A program made the position numbers and the translations under genes. From Pirellulimonas nuda (lineage in GTDB: Bacteria; Planctomycetota; Planctomycetia; Pirellulales; Lacipirellulaceae), in NCBI RefSeq assembly GCF_007750855.1, contig NZ_CP036291.1, positions 1,736,001-1,800,000 on the forward strand: a stretch of 64,000 nucleotides of DNA, read 5' to 3'. The notes under the pieces are model-generated. The model was not told where the DNA came from. It searched no databases and saw only the letters and a program-made list of their open reading frames with translations. Shown here in pieces: positions 1 through 7,208 of this stretch; the first letter of the stretch is position 1; every line of letters begins with the position of its first letter.

Positions 1-117
1 AGCGGGGGACAACGTGCTGCGAGTCCGCAAACCGCCGTCTCCGTGTTAGCATAAATCACGATACCCGGCTTCACTATTTCATTCGGCCCATCCCGAGTAG
101 CCCCGAACTCAACCGCG

Positions 118-648
118 ATGCAACCGCCTACGCACGTTCTCACTCTAAAGCTGACTTTCGCCTGGTGCGCCTTTCCGATCCTGACGGCAGTTGGGTGCGG
201 ACCGGAAGGGACGACAAACTCGGGTCCAACCGCTACCACACAATACGGCAGCCCAACACCGCCTGGTCTAGAGCTCGATTTCCCAGAGCCGAAGATTCTC
301 GACAATCCAACTCCCGAGAATTGCGTCGTCATCACGATTGTCCACGCACCGGAACTTCCTGGCGGCGCAGCCATTTATCGTGGGACAAGTACGGACGAGG
401 ATTCAATTTTTGTGGGAAGCTCCGACGAAGACATGAGGAAACAAATCGGGCATTATGTGGACCAAGCATTTCAGAACGACGATTCGAAGATCGGTGTGAT
501 GATCGTCGGTGACCGACAGGTTGGATTTAGGCCAGTCTGGTTAGTTCAGTCCGCCGTCGCACTTGCCGCCTCATCATCTGATCGATCAGTGGTGGTTAGT
601 GTCAGATATACCCATCCCGTTTCGGAGTTGAGTCTTCTTCCCGGTTGA
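118..648 (+). CDS. Putative lipoprotein, C-terminus altered by IS insertion
   Basis: The 176-residue product begins with a hydrophobic segment ending in a lipobox-like TAVGC, so it is probably a lipoprotein. The mature part has a Pro/Thr-rich linker and then an alpha/beta-looking domain (about residues 65-160). The stretch IGVMIVGDRQVGFRPVWLV vaguely resembles the periplasmic domain of ExbD/TolR proteins, but this is a weak similarity and no function is assigned. The last 13 codons lie in the left end of the IS630-like element. Removing the element would give AGA-TAA, so the original protein probably ended at the Arg encoded at 604-606. No Shine-Dalgarno site is seen and the start is the first ATG in frame. 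Confidence 0.55.
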   Translation: MQPPTHVLTLKLTFAWCAFPILTAVGCGPEGTTNSGPTATTQYGSPTPPGLELDFPEPKILDNPTPENCVVITIVHAPELPGGAAIYRGTSTDEDSIFVGSSDEDMRKQIGHYVDQAFQNDDSKIGVMIVGDRQVGFRPVWLVQSAVALAASSSDRSVVVSVRYTHPVSELSLLPG

Positions 649-1744
649 CGGTAAGCTGCGGCTGTACGGAGGCATTTCTCACCGCAGGAGGCGACGGGAT
701 GGGCGCGGTCAGGTTCACCGAGGAAGACATTGAGCGGCTTGCGTACGAGCGTTTCCACCACCCGCACCCTCGGGTGCAGCGGAAGCTCGAGGGGGTGCTG
801 CTCAAGGCCAAGGGATTCTTGGTGCGGGACATCTGCGACGTGGTCGGCTGCTGCCCCAACACACTGCGTAGTTGGCTGCGGGACTTCGAGGCGGGTGGCG
901 TCGATGGACTCACGCGGTGGGACTCGGGAGGCAAGGCCTGCGAGCTCGACCCGTACACCGACGCGATCTGCGACCACCTCAACGAGCACCCACCCCACAC
1001 CATCGCCGAAGCGGCGGGCGCGATCGAGCAGCTTACCGGCGTGCGACGATGCCAGACGCAGGTGGGCGAGTACCTCAAGCGGGTCGGCTTCAAGCGGCTC
1101 AAGACCGGCTCGCTCCCCGCGAAGGCGGACCCGGCGGCGCAGGCCGCTTTCAAAAAAGCGAGCTGCTGCCCCGCCTGAAGGAAGCCGACGCCGGCGAGCG
1201 TCACGTCTACTTCGTCGATGCATCGCACTTCGTCTACGGGGCGTTCCTCGGCTACGTGTGGAGCGCGGTGCGGCGGTTCGTCCCCACCGGCTCCGGCCGT
1301 CAGAGGCTGAACGTGCTCGGCGCGGTCAGCTACGGCACGGGCCGCATGGTCACGGTCATCAACCGCGGCTCGATCGGCGCCGAGCAGGTCATCGAGCTGC
1401 TGCGGGCGATCAAGCGGCGCAGCCGCAAGCCGGTCACGCTCGTGCTGGACAACGCGTCGTACCACCGGGCCAAGGCGGTTCGTGCGCTGGCCGGGCAGCT
1501 CGGCGTTGAGCTGCTGTTCCTGCCCCCCTACTCGCCCAACCTGAACCTCATCGAGAGGGTGTGGAAGCTCGTCAAGAAACTCGCGCTCAACGCACGCACC
1601 CTCCCGGACTTCGAGGCCTTCGCCGAGTCGGTCACCACTACCGTGGGTGAACTTGAAACCAAGCATCAAAACCAACTCCTCTCCTTGCTTACACCCAACT
1701 TCCAAGACTTCACCGAGGCTCAGCTTTCAGCCGTTTAAGGTATA
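607..1744 (+). mobile_element. IS630-family insertion sequence
   Basis: A transposase gene is bracketed by imperfect inverted ends. The left end begins TATACC at 607 and the right end closes GGTATA at 1744. In a 32-base alignment of the two ends about 18 positions match. IS630/Tc1-mariner elements duplicate a TA target. Here TA at 607-608 and TA at 1743-1744 can be the duplication, which makes the element proper about 609-1742. Element boundaries are inferred by eye from the terminal match and the TA rule. Confidence 0.7.
699..1738 (+). CDS. IS630-family transposase, made by -1 frameshift
   Basis: Two overlapping frames make one transposase of about 346 residues. The first frame (699-1178) holds the N-terminal helix-turn-helix with the TLRSWLRDFEAGGVDGL region typical of IS630. 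The second frame, read through to 1738, holds the DDE nuclease: the first Asp in YFVDASHF, the second in LVLDNASYHRA, and the Glu in YSPNLNLIERVW. The frames join at a run of six A (1152-1157) just before the first frame stops, consistent with programmed -1 frameshifting, which is known in this family. ATG 699 is preceded by AGGAGG (686-691) at good spacing, so it is preferred over the upstream TTG-type starts. All catalytic residues are present. Confidence 0.85.
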
Positions 1745-1775
1745 ACTCAGTGCTTGCGTGCCTTACTACGCCGAC

Positions 1776-1899
1776 GGGTGGCGGGGGCGCACGGCGCTAG
1801 CCGAAGCCCCCGCAGGGGCGGAGGCAACGTTCACTCCACCAGAACGTCTACCCCCGGGGCTGCGGGGGCTTCCGCTGGCGCGGTGCGCCCCCGCCACCC
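1776..1899. repeat. Long inverted repeat (40-bp arms)
   Basis: Arms at 1776-1815 and 1860-1899 are complementary with about three mismatches and enclose a 44-base centre. It lies just after the IS element and 24 bases before the end of the convergent VIT/VWA gene. It could act as a bidirectional terminator, but there is no T-run, and it resembles a mobile palindromic repeat more than a simple terminator. The rest of 1745-1922 shows no gene. Confidence 0.75.
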
Positions 1900-1922
1900 T
1901 TTCTTTCACCACTCTTTACCAC

Positions 1923-4190
1923 TCACCACGTGTAAACCTGCCCATCCAACTCCACCACCACCGGCGCGTCGATCGCCAGGTACTGCGCCACGTGCTTGCC
2001 GTGCTTTTCGGCGAGGTTGAAGTAGTCGGCGCCGTACCGCTCGATCGTTTGGGCGCCCTTTTCTTCGGATTCGCTCACCGCAGAGTCGATCCACTTGTCG
2101 CCGCGGAGGAAGAAGGTCTTGCGGCCTAGCTGCATGATGTTGCCGGCCGAGCGGGTGCGGCCCTCCTTGGCGTCGTAGAACCATTGGCGCCCGAGGTTGT
2201 GCGGCTTGCCGGCCAGCTCGCGGTACATGGCGCGCCCCCCGGCCGCAAAGGCGTCGACGGGGCCCGCCATCGGCGCCGCGGCCGATTGCAACGCAAGCTT
2301 GGCGCTGCGTTGGGCGAAACCGAACCGACCCTCGGCTTCGCCTAGGTCTGCTAGGCCCTCTTCGGCGCGTTGGCGGTTGCTAGCAACGGCGTTGGGGTCG
2401 GCCGTTTCATCGGCCAAGAACGACGTGTACTGGGTGACGATGCCGTGCTTGGTGGCCAGTTCCACGAGCTCGTTCACGAGCTCCTGGTTCTTGCCGTTGA
2501 GGTCGATCTGATCGATGATCTCGCCGACCCGCCGCGTCGCCCACAGCTTGGCGACGAATGCGTTGGAGTCGTCGCCGCTCTTCTCGGACAGCTTGGCGGG
2601 GAACGCGAACGTCTTTTCTTCCCCGCGCAGTTCCCCCTTGAGCGTCACCTTGGCGTCTCCCCCGCGGGCGTATCGGCCGACAAGCACAAGCTGGTCGCCA
2701 GAGAATAGGTCGATCTCGCCCTGAGGGTAGACGCGCGTGACGGCGGGCCCGTCGGCGGTTGTGAGGCCCTCGACGTCGATCGCTAGCTGCACGCGCGTCA
2801 GCACCGGGGCCGCCAAGCGGTTGTAGAGGCGGCTGACGGACTCCTCGATGTCGTCGTCTGGCTTCACGAACTCGGTCTGCCCGTGCCCTGCGCGGGCGAG
2901 CCGGTCCAGCAGCCGGCTGTTGACGTCGTACCCCACGCCGAACGGGAAGACCCGGGCGCGGACGGAATTGGCCTTCTCGCTCGCGGCGACAATGGCAGCC
3001 TCGCCCGTTTGGCCGGCGGTCGGCAGGCCGTCGGTGAGGAACAGCACGTAGGTCGGCCGGTCGGAGTCTTTCAGCATGCCGAGCGCCCGTTGCAGCGCGC
3101 CGTCGATGTTGGTGCTCCCCCCGGCGAACAGGCCCTCGACGAAACCGAGCGCCTCGTCCCGCGTTTCGGCGGAGTACTTTTGCAGCTCGGGACGGAAGGC
3201 TTCGACCGCGGTGTCGTAGGCGACGATGTTGAACGTGTCCTTCTCATTCAGGTTGTTCAGCACGAAGCGCAGCGCGCCCTTGGCCTGATCGAACTTCTTG
3301 CCGCTCATGCTGCCGGAGCGATCGACAACAAACAGCACCGTCTTGGGCGGCAGCTCGCCCCGGTGGTCGGGGAGCTCGGGGCTGGCCAGCAACAGGAAGT
3401 AGCCCGGCTCGTTCTTCTCCGGTCGAAACGACACCACGCTGGCGCCCAGGCCCTGGTTGGCGGCGTCGACCATCAAGCGGAAGTCGCTCGACGGGAGCGT
3501 GTTCTTGGCCTCGAAGGTCGCGATCGCTCGGGTCTTCCCGGTGCGTTCGACCTTCACTTCGTGGCTGGGCGAGTAGACGCTAGCGATGGGGGTCGGGCTC
3601 TCGATCGCCACGCGGAGGCGCAGCTTGTCCAGCGGCCCGGTGGTGTACTTGGCCGTGCTGAGCGGGAACACGAAGTCCGTGAGCCCCCCCGACTTGCGGC
3701 AGAGCTGGGTGTACTTCAGCGTCACGGTCCGCTCGGCGCCGGCGGGGACCGGGAAGACGCTGGTCTTGAACAGCCCCGTGCCGATCCACTCCAGCAGCGC
3801 CGGGTCCTGGTTCTTGCGGACAATCTCTTCGTACATCGCCCGGGCCTTGTCGGCGGGCAGCAGCTTGGCCTCCAGCTCTTTGCCGTCCACCATCAGCGTG
3901 AGCTGATCGATGGCGCCGTCGTAGGGCAGCGGGAAGACGAACGCCACTTCCATCGTCCGGCTGCCGGTGTTTTGGAACTTCTGCGACACCTGCACCCGGG
4001 CGGTCTGGCCCGAGAGCTTGGCGTCGACCTCGATCGCCTGCACCTTGTAGCTGCCGGGCGTCGGCGTGGGCCGCGGGATCGGCCGCGGCAGGCGGATGTG
4101 GTGTTCGGGGGTCACGTCGACCAGCAGGCCCTGAGCGGAGCAGAGGGGGGCGGCGAGCAGGATGGCTAGCAGTGAGGAGATGCGGAGCAT
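1923..4190 (-). CDS. VIT and von Willebrand factor A domain protein
   Basis: This 755-residue exported protein has a signal peptide (MLRISSLLAILLAAPLCSAQ), a VIT domain at about residues 45-170 (vault/inter-alpha-trypsin type), and a VWA domain at about 275-450. The VWA metal-binding MIDAS motif is DRSGSMS and is intact. A long C-terminal region follows. The frame stays open upstream of 4190, but that part translates a palindromic repeat, so the start at MLRISS is preferred. VIT-VWA proteins are envelope or periplasmic adhesion/assembly proteins in bacteria and are common in planctomycetes; the ligand here is unknown. It is divergent from the lipoprotein gene at 4506. Confidence 0.88.
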   Translation of the reverse strand: MLRISSLLAILLAAPLCSAQGLLVDVTPEHHIRLPRPIPRPTPTPGSYKVQAIEVDAKLSGQTARVQVSQKFQNTGSRTMEVAFVFPLPYDGAIDQLTLMVDGKELEAKLLPADKARAMYEEIVRKNQDPALLEWIGTGLFKTSVFPVPAGAERTVTLKYTQLCRKSGGLTDFVFPLSTAKYTTGPLDKLRLRVAIESPTPIASVYSPSHEVKVERTGKTRAIATFEAKNTLPSSDFRLMVDAANQGLGASVVSFRPEKNEPGYFLLLASPELPDHRGELPPKTVLFVVDRSGSMSGKKFDQAKGALRFVLNNLNEKDTFNIVAYDTAVEAFRPELQKYSAETRDEALGFVEGLFAGGSTNIDGALQRALGMLKDSDRPTYVLFLTDGLPTAGQTGEAAIVAASEKANSVRARVFPFGVGYDVNSRLLDRLARAGHGQTEFVKPDDDIEESVSRLYNRLAAPVLTRVQLAIDVEGLTTADGPAVTRVYPQGEIDLFSGDQLVLVGRYARGGDAKVTLKGELRGEEKTFAFPAKLSEKSGDDSNAFVAKLWATRRVGEIIDQIDLNGKNQELVNELVELATKHGIVTQYTSFLADETADPNAVASNRQRAEEGLADLGEAEGRFGFAQRSAKLALQSAAAPMAGPVDAFAAGGRAMYRELAGKPHNLGRQWFYDAKEGRTRSAGNIMQLGRKTFFLRGDKWIDSAVSESEEKGAQTIERYGADYFNLAEKHGKHVAQYLAIDAPVVVELDGQVYTW

Positions 4191-4274
4191 GGGAGGAGCG
4201 AGGGGTTCGAGGGGAGGGGACTCGCGATGTGGGTGAGACGCTTGTGGTGGGGGGATAGTTCCGTGCGGCTGAAG

Positions 4275-4418
4275 GATGGCCACGAAAAGGCACAAGAAAG
4301 CACAAAGAAAAAATGACCAATGCCCAAGCCTCAATGACCAATAAGCGCTTCGCGGACCGCTCTACGCCGATTGGTCACTGGGTTTTTTTGTGCTTTCTTG
4401 TGCCTTTTTGTGGCTATC
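4275..4418. repeat. Palindromic intergenic repeat (cacaagaaagcacaaa type)
   Basis: The arms run from about 4275-4320 and 4371-4418 and share the A-rich core GGCACAAGAAAGCACAAA, read on opposite strands. They enclose about 50 bases that also contain a second copy of ATGACCAAT. The repeat sits in the 315-base divergent gap 4191-4505. Both adjacent frames translate it as CAFLCLFVAI, which shows why the longest open frames there are not the true starts. I see no clear promoter in the rest of the gap. Confidence 0.8.
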
Positions 4419-4505
4419 TTCGTCCGTCCTGGATCGCTCTTGCTTCGGCCGGAAGGTTTCCCGAAACTCCGCGCCGACTGTTCCTGTCGATTCCCTGGGC
4501 CGCCC

Positions 4506-5402
4506 GTGCGCACTGTACTCGCTATCTTCGCCCTGCTGCTGGCGGGCTGCCACGCCACGCCCAAGGGGCCGCCGATGGAGTCGGCCGTGGTGTCGCCCAT
4601 CCTGCCGGGCGGCGTCGCGATGGGGGGCCCGCTATTTGAGGCGCCCGTGGTCGAAGAGTCGTGTGGCCCCGAGGTGATCTACGCGCCGCCGGGGCAGGTC
4701 GCCCCGCCGCCCATCATGATCGCCCCAGAACCAAACTGCGGCCCGGTGGTGTTCCCGCCGCAGGCGCTCCCCCCCGGGGTGCTAGCGGCGCCCGCGTTCG
4801 ACCCGGCGGCGCCGCAGGGCGCTATCAGCCCGGGATTCGGGCTGCCGGGCGTGCCGGCCGCCGCCCAGGGCCTGCCCAACCCGCTGCCCATCCCCGTTGG
4901 GGACGAGGAGCACACCTGGGACGAGCTGGCCGACGTGGTGAGCCTCTACTTCCCCATCGTCCGCGAGCAGCGGGTCAAGATGGCCGACGGCGTGCTCACC
5001 GAGGGGCTGATCGAAACCCCCTACCAGACCGGCGCCACGCTGCTAGAACCGCTCCGACGCGACTCCGTCGGCAGCTTCAACCGCTGGCAGAGCACGCTGC
5101 AGACCATCCGCCGGCGGGCCCTGGTGCGGGTAATCCCAGACGGCCGCGGCTACCTGGTGAAGGTAGAAGTCGAGAAGCAGCTCGAAGACCTGCCGGCGCC
5201 GGTAAGCGCGTCTGCTGGTCAGGCCGCGTTCCGCAACGACCCCTCGCTCCCCAGCCGGATCACGCAGCAGAACGGGGTCGTGCTCCCCAGCGCCTACTGG
5301 ATCGACCTGGGCCGCGACCAGCCGCTGGAGCAAGCGATGCTCACCGAGATCGCCAAGCGGCTTGCACCGGCGACCCCGGCGCTCGCTGCCGGCGGGAACT
5401 AG
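4506..5402 (+). CDS. Proline-rich planctomycete lipoprotein
   Basis: The GTG at 4506 gives a 298-residue protein starting MRTVLAIFALLLAGCHATP, with a clear lipobox (LLAGC). A Pro/Gly/Ala-rich linker (about residues 20-125) is followed by a folded domain beginning TWDELADVVSLYFPIVREQR, with a central basic region and an Arg-rich strand. I recognise no characterised family. The frame extends upstream to 4371 but that part is repeat-derived. Its TAG stop overlaps the stop codon of the convergent kinase gene (CTAG, 5399-5402). Confidence 0.7.
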   Translation: MRTVLAIFALLLAGCHATPKGPPMESAVVSPILPGGVAMGGPLFEAPVVEESCGPEVIYAPPGQVAPPPIMIAPEPNCGPVVFPPQALPPGVLAAPAFDPAAPQGAISPGFGLPGVPAAAQGLPNPLPIPVGDEEHTWDELADVVSLYFPIVREQRVKMADGVLTEGLIETPYQTGATLLEPLRRDSVGSFNRWQSTLQTIRRRALVRVIPDGRGYLVKVEVEKQLEDLPAPVSASAGQAAFRNDPSLPSRITQQNGVVLPSAYWIDLGRDQPLEQAMLTEIAKRLAPATPALAAGGN

Positions 5403-6223
5403 AACGCGAACGTCTGGCAGTCGACCGGCACGCCCAGCGGCACTACGAGTGCGATTGCCGCTTCTGCCGGAGCGGCAGGCAGCCGGAGCACAAACGCCGT
5501 GCCACGCCCCGGCGTGCTCTCGACGCGGATCTTGCCGCCGTGGGCCTCGACGATCTCCTTGCAGGCGCTGAGCCCCAGGCCCATGCCACCCTTGCCGGTC
5601 TCGTCCGGCCCCTGCTTGGTTGAGAAGCGGCGCTCGAAGATCCGCGGCAGCACGTCGGGGGGGATCCCCTCGCCGTTGTCGCGCACGGTCAGCTCGATCC
5701 ACTCGCGTGCGGCGTCCTCGGCCACCCTCACCATCACAACGCCCCCTTTGGGCATCGCCTGGCGGGCGTTGGTGAGCAGGTTCACCAGCACCTGCTGCAC
5801 CTGGTTGGCCACCACCAGCGCGCGGCGGCCCGTCTCGTACCGCTTCTCGACCGAGACACGGTACTTCATCAGCTCGCGCTCCAGCAGCACCAGCGTCTCT
5901 TCGGCCAGCGCCCCGAGGTCGGTGGGCGCGGGGTCGTGGCCGCGGTTGCGGGCCATGCCGAGCACCGAGTTGGCGATCTTCTCCGCCCGCTGGGCGGCGG
6001 ACATGATCTTCTCGAGCGCCTTGTCGCGGGTCGGCTGGTCCTTGTGCCGGAGCCCCAGCTTGGCGTAGTTGAGGATGGTGGTCAGCGCGTTGTTGAACTC
6101 GTGGGTGGTGGTGCCCACCAGCTCGCCCAGCGAGGCCATCTTCTGCGCTTCGAGCAACTGCTGCCGGAGGGCCTGCACCTCGACTTGAAGTTCGGCCGTT
6201 GATCCTTCCTTGCCTGCCTGCAT
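5399..6223 (-). CDS. Soluble sensor histidine kinase
   Basis: This 274-residue protein has a short N-terminal coiled coil, a HisKA dimerisation domain with H-box THEFNNALTTI (phospho-acceptor His near residue 42), and a HATPase domain with N-box LVNLLTNARQAM, G1 box DNGEGIP and G2 box GGMGLGLSACKEIV. There is no membrane segment or obvious sensory domain, so it is probably cytosolic and senses through a partner. No response regulator adjoins it, making it an orphan kinase. Confidence 0.88.
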   Translation of the reverse strand: MQAGKEGSTAELQVEVQALRQQLLEAQKMASLGELVGTTTHEFNNALTTILNYAKLGLRHKDQPTRDKALEKIMSAAQRAEKIANSVLGMARNRGHDPAPTDLGALAEETLVLLERELMKYRVSVEKRYETGRRALVVANQVQQVLVNLLTNARQAMPKGGVVMVRVAEDAAREWIELTVRDNGEGIPPDVLPRIFERRFSTKQGPDETGKGGMGLGLSACKEIVEAHGGKIRVESTPGRGTAFVLRLPAAPAEAAIALVVPLGVPVDCQTFAF

Positions 6224-6392
6224 GCCCGCCTCCTGCGTGAGTGCCGCCAGTTGCGCCGCTTGTGGGGTCGCCCCGATCTTGCCCAGTCCGAACGCGTAAG
6301 CCGTTTAATTAGAACTGCTTACGCGCGAGCGACGGGGCCCCTCACTGAGTATCGTCGCGGCGTGCAGTAGACTGTACCGCGAGCGCAACCTT

Positions 6393-7007
6393 TCAGCGCT
6401 GCTGGCGGTAGAGGCCCGCACGACCGATGTAACGCGCCACCTTGATCGGCACGAGGTCGTCGATCGGCTCCCCCACGCCGACGCGGCGCCGTACCTCGCT
6501 GCTGCTCGCGGGGTTCGGGGGCATCGCGATCGAGAGCCCCGAGATCGCGGCGAGCCGCTGGGCGCTCAGCAGCGGCGCCAGCACCGACCGGTCGGGGGCC
6601 GGCTGCCCCGGACGGCAGACCACCAGCGGCGTCGCCAAGCGGAGCACTTCTTCGGGCTCGCGCCAGTTCGGCAGGTCGAGCAGCGTGTCGGCCCCGAGCA
6701 AGAAGAAGAGCTCCGCCCTCTCGTGCTGGGCGCGGAGCGTACGCAGCGTCTGCACCGTGAAGCTCACCCCGCCACGGTCGAGCTCGATCCGCGACGCAGA
6801 AAACCCCGCACGCCCCTCGAGCGCCAGCAGCAGCATTTGCCAGCGGTCTTCGTCCCCTGCCTGGGGGCCGTCTGGCTTGTGCGGCTGGACGGCCGACGGG
6901 ATGAAGCAAACGCCATCGAGCGAGGCCTGCTCGTAGCACGCCCGGGCGACGGCGAGGTGGCCGTTGTGGATCGGGTCGAAGCTGCCGCCAAACAGTCCTA
7001 GTCGCAT
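6393..7007 (-). CDS. nadD: Nicotinate-nucleotide adenylyltransferase
   Basis: NadD converts nicotinate mononucleotide and ATP to deamido-NAD in NAD synthesis. The 204-residue product starts MRLGLFGGSFDPIHNGHLAV, which contains the nucleotidyltransferase GGSFDPIHxGH signature. It ends with SSSEVRRRVGVGEPI, matching the SSTxIR-type ATP-binding motif of the family. The frame stays open upstream to 7172, but the conserved Rossmann strand begins at 7007, so that ATG is chosen. It is divergent from priA across a 200-base gap. Confidence 0.93.
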   Translation of the reverse strand: MRLGLFGGSFDPIHNGHLAVARACYEQASLDGVCFIPSAVQPHKPDGPQAGDEDRWQMLLLALEGRAGFSASRIELDRGGVSFTVQTLRTLRAQHERAELFFLLGADTLLDLPNWREPEEVLRLATPLVVCRPGQPAPDRSVLAPLLSAQRLAAISGLSIAMPPNPASSSEVRRRVGVGEPIDDLVPIKVARYIGRAGLYRQQR

Positions 7008-7049
7008 AGCAAGCGGTCGTCGCCGTGGCGTTTGGGAATAAAAACCGAG

Positions 7050-7069
7050 CGGCGGACGATCGTCCGCCG
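7050..7069. promoter_or_regulatory. Perfect 20-bp palindrome between nadD and priA
   Basis: CGGCGGACGATCGTCCGCCG is a perfect palindrome in the divergent nadD-priA gap, 43 bases upstream of the nadD start and 140 upstream of priA. It could be an operator for a dimeric regulator or a small hairpin repeat. No second copy was noticed in the window. Function is inference only. Confidence 0.4.
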
Positions 7070-7096
7070 AGCAATGCACAAGGGCTGAGGATAGCC

Positions 7097-7128
7097 GCCG
7101 GGGCCGAGGACGGGCCGGCTCGCACAGG
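7097..7128. repeat. Short dispersed hairpin repeat, copy 1
   Basis: The segment GCCGGGGCCGAGGACGGGCC with flanking bases closely matches 11474-11505 (GCCGGGACCGAGGACGGTCC). Each copy can fold as a small stem with a GAGGA loop. One copy precedes priA and the other precedes rnhA. It is probably a short interspersed palindrome; no function is known. Confidence 0.5.
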
Positions 7129-7208
7129 GGCGGTGATAGCGTACGATAACGCTCCCCGGTCGCCGGGCCCAAGTCCCCAGGCCGACGCCCGCATCCCCCC
7201 TCGGCGGA

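Noticed and set aside
118-648. ExbD/TolR function for the first lipoprotein
   Set aside because: Only a short weak resemblance is visible and there is no ExbB/TolQ partner nearby.
2883-4169. 428-codon plus-strand frame opposite the VIT/VWA gene
   Set aside because: Antisense shadow with low-complexity composition; the minus-strand gene has signal peptide, VIT and MIDAS motifs.
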